Shown here piece after piece: positions 17,261 to 24,728 of a stretch of DNA of 37,409 nt (positions within the stretch are counted from its first letter, which is position 1; each line of letters opens with the position of its first letter). A program made the position numbers and the translations under genes. This DNA comes from Acidimicrobiales bacterium (GTDB lineage Bacteria; Actinomycetota; Acidimicrobiia; Acidimicrobiales; MedAcidi-G1), in NCBI GenBank assembly GCA_028823445.1, contig JAPKBH010000017.1:1-37409 (forward strand), given 5' to 3'. The notes below the pieces were generated by a model. The model made no database searches and was not told the DNA's origin. It worked only from the letters and a program-made list of their open reading frames with translations.

Positions 17261-17374
17261 CATTGACAGTCCCTCGACCAGCGAACGCCCGTCGGGTTGT
17301 CTCTCCTGATCGGACTGGATGGCAAGCGGGCGGAGTAGGGGCCTCCCATCCTGCCGATCGAAGGACTGTCAATG
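17261..17374 (-). ncRNA. Structured rsmH leader, candidate mraW RNA motif
   Basis: The mraZ-rsmH gap holds a long-range 17-bp helix whose arms are at 17358-17374 and 17261-17277. In minus-strand RNA it pairs throughout with one U-G wobble; in plus-strand RNA that position is a C-A mismatch, which favours function as minus-strand RNA. Enclosed is a second hairpin (TCGG/CCGA, then GGATGG at 17346-17351 with CCATCC at 17317-17322). The element ends 43 nt before the rsmH ATG. A conserved 'mraW' RNA motif has been described upstream of mraW (rsmH) in Actinobacteria, and position and size fit. I cannot align it to the consensus here, so the name is inference. Confidence 0.65.
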
Positions 17375-17442
17375 TTCGGACCGGGCCGTGCCCCAGTTCT
17401 TTGGTCGGTGTTGCTGCCTTGGGGTGCCCTTTCTGTCTCGGC

Positions 17443-17868
17443 TTAGATTCCGCTGCCTTGGCGGAAGGCTTCGGCGACGGAGTGGTCAAGATCGTCGGCC
17501 ATGTCGTCCCACGATGGGGCGTTCCAAATTTCGATCCAGTCAATGGCCCCGCAAACCACGAGATCTCGCTCTAACTTGGCGAAACTCTGCAAACGAGCGG
17601 GGACCATGATGCGGCCCTGAGCATCGGGGCGGACTTCTTCAGAGCGGGCAGCTAAGCCTCGTAAGACGTTGGCGTCGGTGGCTCCGGCTCTTACTTCTTC
17701 TTCGAGACGGCGCACCATTACTTCAAAACGTTCGGCTGTCCATAGGGCAACGCAGCCAGCCCATGGTGAGAGGTAGGCGGTGTCCGCAAAGTGGCTGCGA
17801 AACTTAGAGGGAAGCACCAAACGCCCTTTTCCGTCCAAGGTGTGGTCGTAGGTTCCGACGAAGGCCAT
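17443..17868 (-). CDS. mraZ: Transcriptional regulator MraZ
   Basis: 141 residues with two SpoVT/AbrB-like MraZ repeats. The first is FVGTYDHTLDGKGRLVLPSKFR (residues 3-24) and the second begins about residue 80 with DAQGRIMVPARLQSFA; each has the DxxGR core. MraZ forms ring oligomers, binds repeated GTGGG-type boxes in front of its own operon and usually represses it. Matching boxes occur at 17935-17959. The ATG at 17868 has AGGAG 8 nt upstream. It is the first gene of the dcw cluster. Confidence 0.95.
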   Translation of the reverse strand: MAFVGTYDHTLDGKGRLVLPSKFRSHFADTAYLSPWAGCVALWTAERFEVMVRRLEEEVRAGATDANVLRGLAARSEEVRPDAQGRIMVPARLQSFAKLERDLVVCGAIDWIEIWNAPSWDDMADDLDHSVAEAFRQGSGI

Positions 17869-17923
17869 TCTGCTGCTCCTCTCTGCTGGTGTTTATAGGT
17901 GGGTGACGTTGATGTCTACTTTA

Positions 17924-17936
17924 GGGAACTGTTCCC
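17924..17936. promoter_or_regulatory. 13-nt palindrome next to the MraZ boxes
   Basis: GGGAAC-T-GTTCCC is a perfect 6+1+6 palindrome whose right arm overlaps the third MraZ box. MraZ sites are direct repeats, so the palindrome suggests a second, dimeric regulator. It is not an SOS box, because actinobacterial LexA sites need GAAC and GTTC four bases apart and here there is one. Confidence 0.45.
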
Positions 17937-17959
17937 CCTTTTCCCCCACTGCAACCCAC
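17931..17959 (-). promoter_or_regulatory. MraZ operator: three boxes at 10-bp spacing
   Basis: On the minus strand three G-rich boxes follow one another at exact 10-bp steps: GTGGG (17955-17959), GTGGG (17945-17949) and AGGGG (17935-17939), separated by 5-nt spacers. This is the arrangement of MraZ boxes (TGGG repeats one helical turn apart). They lie about 65-90 nt upstream of the mraZ start, as expected for autoregulation. Confidence 0.75.
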
Positions 17960-18007
17960 TTTAATCAATTATTCCTCCACAATGCAAGTCAAGTCGCCCT
18001 TTGGGCG
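17959..18007 (-). promoter_or_regulatory. Possible dcw promoter and upstream hairpin
   Basis: On the minus strand a good -35-like TTGACT (17992-17987) is followed by an AT-rich stretch at 17959-17976 that could supply a -10, though no hexamer fits well. The MraZ boxes lie just downstream, where a repressor would block the polymerase. A perfect hairpin CGCCC-TTT-GGGCG (17995-18007) precedes the -35 and may mark the end of the upstream transcript, but it lacks a U-run. Confidence 0.4.
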
Positions 18008-18067
18008 CACAAAAAGGAAGATTCTTCACCGCTTTACTCCTCTCTAACCCCCAGCAAAGGAAGGCAA

Positions 18068-18745
18068 TTAAGGGAGGCGACGCAAAAAAGCCGCCAGGAG
18101 GTCCTGGGCAGGAACATCCAACCCTGCCGCCAAATCAGCCAACTCAGTGGTTGCCCTCTTTGGCAAACCGAAAATATCTACCAACTCTTGCGGCTCCCAA
18201 GCCAGCAATACCGCACACTGAAACCGGGCGCCCTTCCGGGTTCGACGCTGGCTAACCCCCACCACCTTGCGCCCCCCTACCGTTAACTCTCCCGGGCCTA
18301 GTCCGGCAAAACAAACCTTGCTGGACCACTCGGTGTCCTGCAAGGGCCCTTGGTGCATCTCAGCCTCTACGCCGAGATCTTTAAGAGCCTGCGCCCACAC
18401 CTGACCCAGCCACCAGGTCGCTCGTCCAACATCATCAAGCCACAGCGGGTCTTTCTGCGGCAACAAAATATCGACCCAGAAGACATCTTCGGCCCGCAAC
18501 AGCACTGCTGCGCCTCCCGATCGGCGCTTTGCCACTTCAAGCCCGAGTTCCTCAGCTCGCTGAGCAACGGCCTGATCTTGTCCGCTGCCTAAAACCAGTG
18601 TGGGTTTTTCTATTGGGCAAACCAACAATTCTCGTTGAGAATAGCTCGGCTCCAATTGGTGTATCTCTGCCACCGAACCTTTGGGGTGCGAGGCCTTCCA
18701 GGAGAAACTATTCAAGTTGTTACTCGAGAGAAACTCCGTGTCCAA
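18068..18745 (-). CDS. Lipoate-protein ligase A-like (BPL/LplA fold) protein
   Basis: 225 residues. The ligand-binding loop reads AKRRSGGAAVLL (about residues 92-103), resembling the RRxSGGxAVxH motif of lipoate/octanoate ligases but with Leu where His is usual. The catalytic-lysine motif is GGRKVVGVSQRR (about residues 157-168), followed by GARFQCAVLL. The fold transfers lipoyl, octanoyl or biotinyl groups to carrier proteins. No lipA, lipB or carrier gene is nearby, so the substrate is unknown. The ATG at 18745 overlaps the preceding gene by 34 bp; a TTG at 18715 would give a 4-nt TTGA overlap and may be the real start. It lies upstream of mraZ on the same strand. Confidence 0.75.
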   Translation of the reverse strand: MDTEFLSSNNLNSFSWKASHPKGSVAEIHQLEPSYSQRELLVCPIEKPTLVLGSGQDQAVAQRAEELGLEVAKRRSGGAAVLLRAEDVFWVDILLPQKDPLWLDDVGRATWWLGQVWAQALKDLGVEAEMHQGPLQDTEWSSKVCFAGLGPGELTVGGRKVVGVSQRRTRKGARFQCAVLLAWEPQELVDIFGLPKRATTELADLAAGLDVPAQDLLAAFLRRLP

Positions 18746-18972
18746 CGCAACCAGGTCACCACATCTTCTTTGGACGGCAACTGTGCCGCATCGCCATATT
18801 GAGTGACGCTACGCAAGGCCATTAAAGCAGGGTCCGGCAACGGCAAAAATGGAGGGCGCAGCCACCAGCGTTTCCCGGCCAATCGATTGACTTGCACCAA
18901 CGCAGTCAGCCACAAGCTGGGATGCACCAACAAGGCAACACCTACCCGCAGCAACCACTTAGCTTTCATCAC
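18712..18972 (-). CDS. Small conserved-looking protein of unknown function
   Basis: 86 residues, not recognised. The N-terminus (KAKWLLRVGVALLVHPSLWLTALVQVN) is hydrophobic and could be a membrane anchor. A basic and aromatic stretch (GKRWWLRPPFLPLPDPALMALR) follows, then DVVTWLRWTRSF. The WWLRPPFLPLPD stretch resembles small actinobacterial proteins encoded near lipoate-ligase-like genes, but I cannot name a family. It shares its 3' end with the next gene, so the two are probably translated together. Confidence 0.6.
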   Translation of the reverse strand: MMKAKWLLRVGVALLVHPSLWLTALVQVNRLAGKRWWLRPPFLPLPDPALMALRSVTQYGDAAQLPSKEDVVTWLRWTRSFSRVTT

Positions 18973-19075
18973 ACCTCAACTCTTCGCATCAAAGCCTTTA
19001 CCATTTGCCTTCATCACGCCTCTCGCCAGCCACCCGTACCGCTCAAAACTTTCACTAACTGGCTTTGGGCCACGC

Positions 19076-19462
19076 TTAGCGTCTTCCTTGTTCTCCCCGT
19101 TGAAAACGCTCACGCATTTTGGCCCGAGTGCCGCCCAAGGTATTTTTCAAAGTGGCGCCTCGATTGGATCGTGCCGCTTGTTGCAAACTGGTACGCCCCA
19201 AATGGCGAGCGCTGCGCTCTAGAGCCAAGCCTGAGGCCATCATTACCAAAAAACCTCCGAAGGCAAAAACATACGAAGTAGACAGGCTCAGCACCATGGC
19301 GGCCAAGCCCACCAAAAAACCAAGAATAGACCACTTGAGGTGACGCAGCGAGTAGGTGTAGACCGTCGTTTCTGCCACTTCACGAGCCAACCCGGGGTCA
19401 GTTTCGTAAAGTTGCTCTTCTATTTCGCTGAGGATTCGTTCCTCGTCTTCAGAAAGTGGCAC
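19076..19462 (-). CDS. DUF3040 membrane protein
   Basis: 128 residues. The N-terminal signature MPLSEDEERILSEIEEQLYETDP is diagnostic of DUF3040, an actinobacteria-specific family of small membrane proteins. Two membrane helices follow (about residues 46-64 and 67-83). A basic C-terminal tail (GGTRAKMRERFQRGEQGRR) is probably cytoplasmic. Function is unknown. A DUF3040 gene also lies near mraZ in mycobacteria (Rv2169c, from memory), so the position is conserved. It is 84 bp downstream of dinB, with about 100 bp of unremarkable sequence after it. Confidence 0.85.
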   Translation of the reverse strand: MPLSEDEERILSEIEEQLYETDPGLAREVAETTVYTYSLRHLKWSILGFLVGLAAMVLSLSTSYVFAFGGFLVMMASGLALERSARHLGRTSLQQAARSNRGATLKNTLGGTRAKMRERFQRGEQGRR

Positions 19463-19547
19463 CTATGCATCCAATCATGTTTTGCCCCCCCCTAGCATCG
19501 CATACTCCGCTCCCCGTCACAACTCGCCTCCCAAGAAGCAGAAGATT

Positions 19548-20795
19548 TTAATCTTTATTGGGACCCCACTGTTGATCGCCACGTTGTTTCGGCTTTAGCC
19601 CGTCGGGCCCCACTGCAGAACCCGGGCCAATAGCATCCCCGCCGAATCGCCGACGTATCTCGTCCACCGTTTCGTCTATTTCTCGCCACGACGGAGCCCC
19701 GGCATCTTCCAGGCGCAGTTGTTGCGTTTCTGCCCCCTGCAGTCCGCTCATGGCGACCCCCAAAAGCCGCACCCCTTTGCTGAGATCCAAGTTGTCCAGC
19801 AAGGTTTGCGCCACCGATAAAATTTCTACCCCCAAGTCGGTGGCATCGGGCAAGGTATGCGATCGGGTCAAGGTGGTGAAATCTGGTGCTCGCACTTTGA
19901 TGCTGATGGTTTTCCCCAACTTGTCGGCCTTGCGTAACCGCCCGGCCACCGCATCGACCATACGGGTAAGTTCTCGCCGCAAAGCAGGGCGAGCGAACAG
20001 GTCTTGGGCAAACGTTTCTTCGTGACCGATTGATTTGACCCCTAGATGCGGATTAACTTTTCGCTCGTCTCTCCCCCGGGCCAACCGCCAGAGTTGGCGA
20101 CCCGCCGCATTTCCTAAAGTAGTTATCAGCGTGGTTTCTGGTACTTGGGCGAGCTCCCCCACCGTTTGAATGCCTAAACGGTGGAGCCGTTCTTCAGTTT
20201 TGGGCCCTATCCCCCAAACTGCTTTTATGGGCAGCGGAAAAAGAAACCCGTTGATGTTTTCTGACTCCACCACGCAAACCCCAAGGCCCGGAAGAATCTC
20301 TTCACCTTTGACCCGGGGCTTCGCCTCGTTGCTGGCCAACTTGGCTAAGAACTTGTTGGGAGCCACCCCCACTGTGCATTGCAAACCTTCGGCAGCGTGT
20401 ATCCGGTCTCGGATTTCTTGAGCTAACTTTTGCGGCGCCCCCAACGACCGGCCGGCCCCGGAAACATCAAGAAATGCTTCGTCGAGCGATACGGGTTCCA
20501 CCAATGGGGTGAACTGTTCAAAAATATCCATGACCCGGCGACTGACTTCTTCGTAAAGGCCGTAGTGGCCAGATAAAAAAATCAGGTGGGGGCATAGTTG
20601 TCGAGCCCGGTATGACGACATGGCCGAATGGATGCCATAGATGCGTGCTTCGTAGGAAGCGGCCGCCACCACCCCTCGTTCTCCGGCGCCCCCTACCACC
20701 ACGGGTTTCCCCCGCAACCCTGGTTGTTGCACAATTTCTACCGAAGCAAAAAATGCATCCATGTCGACATGCAAAATAGCCGGGGGTTTTGTCAC
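19548..20795 (-). CDS. dinB: DNA polymerase IV (Y family)
   Basis: About 415 residues from the GTG at 20795, which overlaps the Nudix stop as GTGA. A longer frame to 20882 overlaps the Nudix gene by 91 bp and is unlikely. Motifs: ILHVDMDAFFASVE (residues 7-20, first catalytic Asp), VVAAASYEARIYGIHSAM, SLDEAFLDVSGA (catalytic Asp-Glu), then the helix-hairpin-helix region (VWGIGPKTEERLHRLGI) and the little finger domain (SIGHEETFAQD). Pol IV copies past lesions with low fidelity. The C-terminus is hydrophilic, and I see no clear QxxL clamp motif at the extreme end. Confidence 0.93.
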   Translation of the reverse strand: MTKPPAILHVDMDAFFASVEIVQQPGLRGKPVVVGGAGERGVVAAASYEARIYGIHSAMSSYRARQLCPHLIFLSGHYGLYEEVSRRVMDIFEQFTPLVEPVSLDEAFLDVSGAGRSLGAPQKLAQEIRDRIHAAEGLQCTVGVAPNKFLAKLASNEAKPRVKGEEILPGLGVCVVESENINGFLFPLPIKAVWGIGPKTEERLHRLGIQTVGELAQVPETTLITTLGNAAGRQLWRLARGRDERKVNPHLGVKSIGHEETFAQDLFARPALRRELTRMVDAVAGRLRKADKLGKTISIKVRAPDFTTLTRSHTLPDATDLGVEILSVAQTLLDNLDLSKGVRLLGVAMSGLQGAETQQLRLEDAGAPSWREIDETVDEIRRRFGGDAIGPGSAVGPDGLKPKQRGDQQWGPNKD

Positions 20796-21283
20796 TGGCG
20801 CTCTACCCGAAGTTCTCCCTGAATGGTTTTTTGCGCCTGATACGAAAAGTGGGCGCCCACGGTTTGGGGGTTTGCCAGCCAACTACTCACCGGTTCCTGT
20901 ACCCAAAGTGGTGACTCTTTTAAAAGCAACCCGGCATCTTTTTGTTGAACAAAGCGTGCCTCTTCAACAATCCCGTCGGGGTCGTCGAAAATGAACTCGC
21001 CTGACCACGAGTGAGCGCGGTGCACCTCAACTTGTAGCAACATCTCACGATCTACAAAAGCTACTTCTACGGTGTAAGCAAGCTCGGCCCATTGATCAAC
21101 TCGTAGGCCGGTTTCTTCAATCACTTCTCGCCGCAAGGCCTCCAACGGTGTTTCTCCTTCGTCGACTACCCCACCAGGGGGTGTCCAGTCCAGAGATCCG
21201 TTGCGGCGGCGGTTGGCTACCAACAAAAGGCCTTGGGGGTTTTGCAGTAATGCTCCTGCTACTTTCCAATGCCTCATCTCCAT
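20792..21283 (-). CDS. Nudix hydrolase
   Basis: About 163 residues from the ATG at 21283. The Nudix box is complete: GGVVDEGETPLEALRREV followed by IEETGL (G-x5-E-x7-REUxEExGU). A WTPPGG strand precedes it and a VEVHRAHSW strand follows. Nudix enzymes cleave nucleoside diphosphates linked to another group; MutT-like cleaning of oxidised nucleotides would fit coupling to dinB, but the substrate is not readable. A TTG at 21331 would add 16 residues; an ATG at 21277 is also possible. It overlaps dinB by 4 nt. Confidence 0.9.
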   Translation of the reverse strand: MEMRHWKVAGALLQNPQGLLLVANRRRNGSLDWTPPGGVVDEGETPLEALRREVIEETGLRVDQWAELAYTVEVAFVDREMLLQVEVHRAHSWSGEFIFDDPDGIVEEARFVQQKDAGLLLKESPLWVQEPVSSWLANPQTVGAHFSYQAQKTIQGELRVERQ

Positions 21284-21369
21284 AGTCTGCCACTTCGCAG
21301 CAGGCAAGGTAGGCGCTTCGCGCTTACTCAAACTTTTTACTCACTTGCCTAACCTCGTTTGCTGGGCTC

Positions 21370-21398
21370 TTGGCTAGCCTCGCAAGGCAAGCAATAAC
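21370..21398 (+). promoter_or_regulatory. Candidate promoter for the 21,425 operon
   Basis: TTGGCT (21370-21375) and AATAAC (21393-21398) match four of six consensus positions each with exactly 17 bp between them. They lie in the divergent gap with the Nudix gene and would give a leader of about 20 nt. Confidence 0.4.
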
Positions 21399-21424
21399 AT
21401 CTAAATAAACGACCCAGCTAACGA

Positions 21425-21742
21425 GTGAGCCAACACGTGAACGATCAGCCCGCTATCACCTCTACCCCTGCCCAATCTGCAGCCCCCTCGTTGGTGGCTC
21501 GTCTTTTAGCCTTGGCAGCCATTGTGGTAGCCGGCGCTTGCGGTGGTTTGGTTGGTTACTCTGTTGCCGATTTGCAATGCACCGACGGTTGCACCGCCTG
21601 GGCCGGGGCCTTTGGGGTTTTTGGTGCTGTGCTCGCTGCCGGCGGAGTGGGCATCGTTTCGGTCTTGACCTTGAGGGCCATGGCCGAATGGCGTACCGGG
21701 CAGCGACAACAGTCGCTGCGTGAACGACGCCTCAACAAATAA
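21425..21742 (+). CDS. Small two-helix membrane protein, unknown
   Basis: 105 residues from a GTG at 21425 (a second GTG lies at 21437). A polar head is followed by two hydrophobic segments (about residues 24-48 and 60-84) separated by a loop with two cysteines (LQCTDGCTAW) that would face outside and could form a disulfide. The tail is basic (WRTGQRQQSLRERRLNK). I do not recognise the family. The gene overlaps the start of the inositol-phosphatase gene by 23 bp, implying co-translation. Confidence 0.7.
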   Translation: MSQHVNDQPAITSTPAQSAAPSLVARLLALAAIVVAGACGGLVGYSVADLQCTDGCTAWAGAFGVFGAVLAAGGVGIVSVLTLRAMAEWRTGQRQQSLRERRLNK

Positions 21743-22532
21743 GCCCGTGGCCGACCCAACACATCTTCGACAACTGGCTTTAGCAGCGGCCCGCACTGTG
21801 GCCCCTACCTTGCGGGAAAAAGCCGGCCGCACCCCCGCTGAAGACACAAAAAGCACGTTGACCGACATGGTTACGGCCGCCGACCGTTGGTCAGAAGAAA
21901 CGCTAGTCAACTACCTCCTGAGCCAACGTCCTAATGACGGGGTACTCGGCGAAGAGGGAGCGTCGGTAACCGGCACCTCCGGCGTGCGCTGGATTATTGA
22001 CCCTATTGACGGCACCACCAACTTCATGTACGGGCTTACCGGGTACACCGTTTCCATCGCCGCCGAGGTAGATGGAGTACTGGTAGCCGGGGTAATCGTG
22101 GACCCGGCAACTGGTGACGAGTTTGCGGCCGCTCTTGGCCAGGGGGCTACCCGGAATGACCAAAAAATTACGGTAAGACCAGCCCCCGACCTGGCTCAGG
22201 CCTTGTTGGCTACTGGTTTTGGCTATCAACCAGAGCGTCGCTCCGAACAAGCGGAAGCCTTGGTGGGAATTCTCCCTCAGGTGCGTGACATCCGACGCTT
22301 CGGCGGAGCGGCCTACGACTTAGCCAGCGTGGCTTGCGGTCGGGTAGATGGTTATTTTGAAAGCGAACTCAACCTTTGGGATATGGCTGCTGGACTTGTT
22401 TTAGTTGCCGAAGCCGGGGGCGTAGTGACCAACCTCGAGGGGGACTTTCCGCAACAAGATTTTGTCTTGGCTACCACTGCGGAACTCCACCCTGAACTCA
22501 TCAAACTGCTTCGCTCGGTGAAGTACCTGTAG
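21720..22532 (+). CDS. Inositol monophosphatase-family phosphatase
   Basis: About 270 residues from the GTG at 21720; a GTG at 21748 is a shorter alternative. Metal-site motifs: LGEEGAS (Glu pair), WIIDPIDGTTNF (about residues 91-102, the family signature) and NLWDMAAGLVLVAEAGG (second metal-site Asp). Family members hydrolyse inositol-1-phosphate, histidinol phosphate (HisN) or fructose-1,6-bisphosphate with Mg2+. Inositol phosphate would fit a cell that makes phosphatidylinositol mannosides (see pimB-like gene), but the specificity cannot be read from the motifs. Confidence 0.9.
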   Translation: MNDASTNKPVADPTHLRQLALAAARTVAPTLREKAGRTPAEDTKSTLTDMVTAADRWSEETLVNYLLSQRPNDGVLGEEGASVTGTSGVRWIIDPIDGTTNFMYGLTGYTVSIAAEVDGVLVAGVIVDPATGDEFAAALGQGATRNDQKITVRPAPDLAQALLATGFGYQPERRSEQAEALVGILPQVRDIRRFGGAAYDLASVACGRVDGYFESELNLWDMAAGLVLVAEAGGVVTNLEGDFPQQDFVLATTAELHPELIKLLRSVKYL

Positions 22533-22535
22533 ATG

Positions 22536-22544
22536 TGCGATAAT
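22536..22544 (+). promoter_or_regulatory. Candidate extended -10 promoter for mtrA-like gene
   Basis: TGC followed by GATAAT (five of six matches to TATAAT) forms an extended -10 element just after the stop of the preceding gene and about 45 nt before the regulator ATG. No good -35 is seen, as is usual for extended -10 promoters. Confidence 0.4.
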
Positions 22545-22588
22545 GGGCGCTGTATGAACCCTGCAATTTTCCTCTGTGTTGAAACCGT

Positions 22589-23278
22589 ATGACCTTAAGA
22601 GAAACCCGCATACTGACCGTCGAAGACGACGAACGCATTCGTACTGCAGTGCGTCTCGCTTTAGAAGAAGAAGGCTGGGCGGTTGACGAAACTGCCACCG
22701 GCGAAGATGCACTGACCGCATTTGCACGCCAGCCCGCCGATGTGGTGTTAATTGACATCATGTTGCCCGGCATAGATGGGTTTGAAGTTTGTCGCAACAT
22801 TCGTCGAACCAGCGATGTCCCGATCGTCATGGTGACTGCTCGTGACGATACCCACGACGTAGTAGCGGGCCTTGAGGCTGGGGCCGACGATTACCTGACC
22901 AAACCTTTCGCCCCCAAAGAGCTTTCAGCTCGCATTCGAGCGTTGTTGCGGCGGGCACGGTCAACGGACAACGTCCCCTCACGCATTGTTATTGATCGCC
23001 TTGAGCTAATTCCCGATGAGGGAGTGGTCAAAGTTGAAGATAAAGAAATTCATCTCACCCGCACCGAGTTTCGCCTCCTCGTAGAGTTGGCGGTACAACC
23101 AGGGCGGGTACTTAGCCGCGAAGACTTGTTGCAAAAGGTGTGGGACTACGACTATTTCGGCGATGGCCGACTGGTAGATGTGCACGTTCGCCGGTTGCGT
23201 ACCAAGATTGAGCCCGACCCTGCCAACCCACGCTATGTCATTACGGTGCGTGGCATGGGGTACAAACTGCAGCCCTGA
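22589..23278 (+). CDS. mtrA: MtrA-like OmpR/PhoB-family response regulator
   Basis: 229 residues. The receiver domain (5-120) has the acidic pocket at E12/D13/D14, phospho-acceptor D56 (LIDIMLPG), T83 and K105 (LTKPFAPKEL). The C-terminal winged helix (about 130-228) ends RLVDVHVRRLRTKIE, then YVITVRGMGYKL. The sequence and the order regulator-kinase-GerMN lipoprotein match actinobacterial MtrA-MtrB-LpqB, which tunes cell-wall hydrolases, division and osmotic response. The ribosome site is weak. The kinase follows after 16 bp. Confidence 0.87.
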   Translation: MTLRETRILTVEDDERIRTAVRLALEEEGWAVDETATGEDALTAFARQPADVVLIDIMLPGIDGFEVCRNIRRTSDVPIVMVTARDDTHDVVAGLEAGADDYLTKPFAPKELSARIRALLRRARSTDNVPSRIVIDRLELIPDEGVVKVEDKEIHLTRTEFRLLVELAVQPGRVLSREDLLQKVWDYDYFGDGRLVDVHVRRLRTKIEPDPANPRYVITVRGMGYKLQP

Positions 23279-23294
23279 TTCGTAAACTTCTTTT

Positions 23295-24728
23295 ATGAGC
23301 GAACCCGCAGCCGACCAAGACACGGCACCTCCCCCCGCTCGTAAATTCGGCCTCCAGTCAAGTATCTTATTTTCTTTTGCTATTGGTGGGCTCGCTCTTT
23401 CCTTACTGCTAGCCGGCGCTACTTTGGTTTTGGCTCGCCAACAATTGGTAGATAACCGCGAAGGAGCGGCAGCGGCCATAGCGACAAACAATGCCAGTCG
23501 ACTCAGCAACCAGCTCACTCCAGAGTCAACCCTTGAAAGTTTGCCGTCCATCGTTGACTCACTTACTCGCATTGAGGGCGCTCAGCCCATAGTTCGACTC
23601 AACAATAGTTGGCTACCGGGGCCAGAGATTGGGCGCGAAGATCTCCCTCTTTTGTTGCGAATTCGAGTAGCAAACGGCGCTGCTGGGCAGTTAATTACCG
23701 AAATAAAAGGGCGTCCTCACCTGGTGATTGGTATTCCGTTGGTGGCTTTTGATGCCGACTATTTTGAAGTCGTTGACTTAGTTGACCTCGATGACACCTT
23801 ACGTACTTTGCAAATAATATTGGGGAGTGCTGCTGCTTTCACCACCTTGATGGGTGCTTTGGTGGGGCTTTGGGCCAGCCGCAGAACGCTTCGCCCTTTG
23901 CGCCGGGTAGGTGTAGCAGCAGCAGCCATTGCTGGCGGCCGTTTAGACACTCGGTTAGCGGCCATCGACGACCCTGACCTTGATCAACTCACGCAGTCTT
24001 TTAACGAAATGGCCGAAGCATTAGAACAACGTATTCAGCGTGATGCCCGTTTTGCTTCTGATGTGAGCCACGAACTGCGGAGCCCGTTAACTACTCTTAC
24101 TTCTAGTGTGTCGGTCTTGGAAGCTCGCCGCCATGAACTTTCCGAGCGTTCACGAACTGCTTTGGACCTTCTTTCTGGCGACCTCTCCCGGTTTAGTCGC
24201 TTGGTTGAGGACCTTTTAGAAATTTCACGTTTTGATGCCGGCGCGGCTTCTTTGGATCTTTCTGGGTTGAAGGTTCACGCTTTGTTGTCCGCTACCTTGC
24301 GCTCCCTTCACCTTGAAGACACTGCACTTATCGAAAACCAAGGGGCGCTTGACTTGCTGGTCAACGGAGACAAGCGCCGTTTGGGGCGTGTGTTTTCAAA
24401 TCTCTTCACCAATGCCTTGCGTTACGGAAACGGAATTTCTGCCGTAGTTATTAGCGCCGACCTTAAACACGTTTGGGTGGCCGTGGATGACCATGGGCCC
24501 GGGGTAATGGTCACGGAGCGAGAAAAGATTTTTGAGCGTTTTTCTCGAGGTCTAGCCGGCGGGCAACGAGGGGACGATCCCGGAAGCGGATTGGGTCTCA
24601 GCATGGTACGAGAAGATGTTCGCCTGCATGGCGGCCGGGTCTGGGCCGAGGATCGACCAGACGGCAACGTGGGGGCTCGTTTTGTCGTAGAACTCCCCCG
24701 CTTCAACCCTGACTTGGAGGACTTGTAA
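23295..24728 (+). CDS. mtrB: MtrB-like sensor histidine kinase
   Basis: 477 residues. Proline-rich cytoplasmic head; membrane helix 1 (about 22-46); extracytoplasmic sensor of about 120 residues; helix 2 (172-195); HAMP (196-247); HisKA with H259 in DVSHELRSPLTTL; HATPase with NLFTNALRYG (N box), DDHGPGV (G1) and GSGLGLSMV (G2). It autophosphorylates on His and passes the phosphate to D56 of the regulator encoded upstream. The stop overlaps the next gene's ATG as TAATG. The MtrB label rests on the neighbours and HAMP/HisKA arrangement. Confidence 0.86.
   Translation: MSEPAADQDTAPPPARKFGLQSSILFSFAIGGLALSLLLAGATLVLARQQLVDNREGAAAAIATNNASRLSNQLTPESTLESLPSIVDSLTRIEGAQPIVRLNNSWLPGPEIGREDLPLLLRIRVANGAAGQLITEIKGRPHLVIGIPLVAFDADYFEVVDLVDLDDTLRTLQIILGSAAAFTTLMGALVGLWASRRTLRPLRRVGVAAAAIAGGRLDTRLAAIDDPDLDQLTQSFNEMAEALEQRIQRDARFASDVSHELRSPLTTLTSSVSVLEARRHELSERSRTALDLLSGDLSRFSRLVEDLLEISRFDAGAASLDLSGLKVHALLSATLRSLHLEDTALIENQGALDLLVNGDKRRLGRVFSNLFTNALRYGNGISAVVISADLKHVWVAVDDHGPGVMVTEREKIFERFSRGLAGGQRGDDPGSGLGLSMVREDVRLHGGRVWAEDRPDGNVGARFVVELPRFNPDLEDL

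Noticed and set aside
17261-17272. TTGACA inside the rsmH leader stem as a -35 element
   Set aside because: No -10 match is found at 16-18 bp on either strand; the bases are explained by helix pairing.
17076-17574. Open frames on both strands across the mraZ-rsmH gap
   Set aside because: They overlap the ends of both genes, have no family features, and the gap is explained by a structured RNA leader.
20796-20882. N-terminal extension of dinB
   Set aside because: It overlaps the Nudix gene in another frame; the GTG at 20795 fits better.
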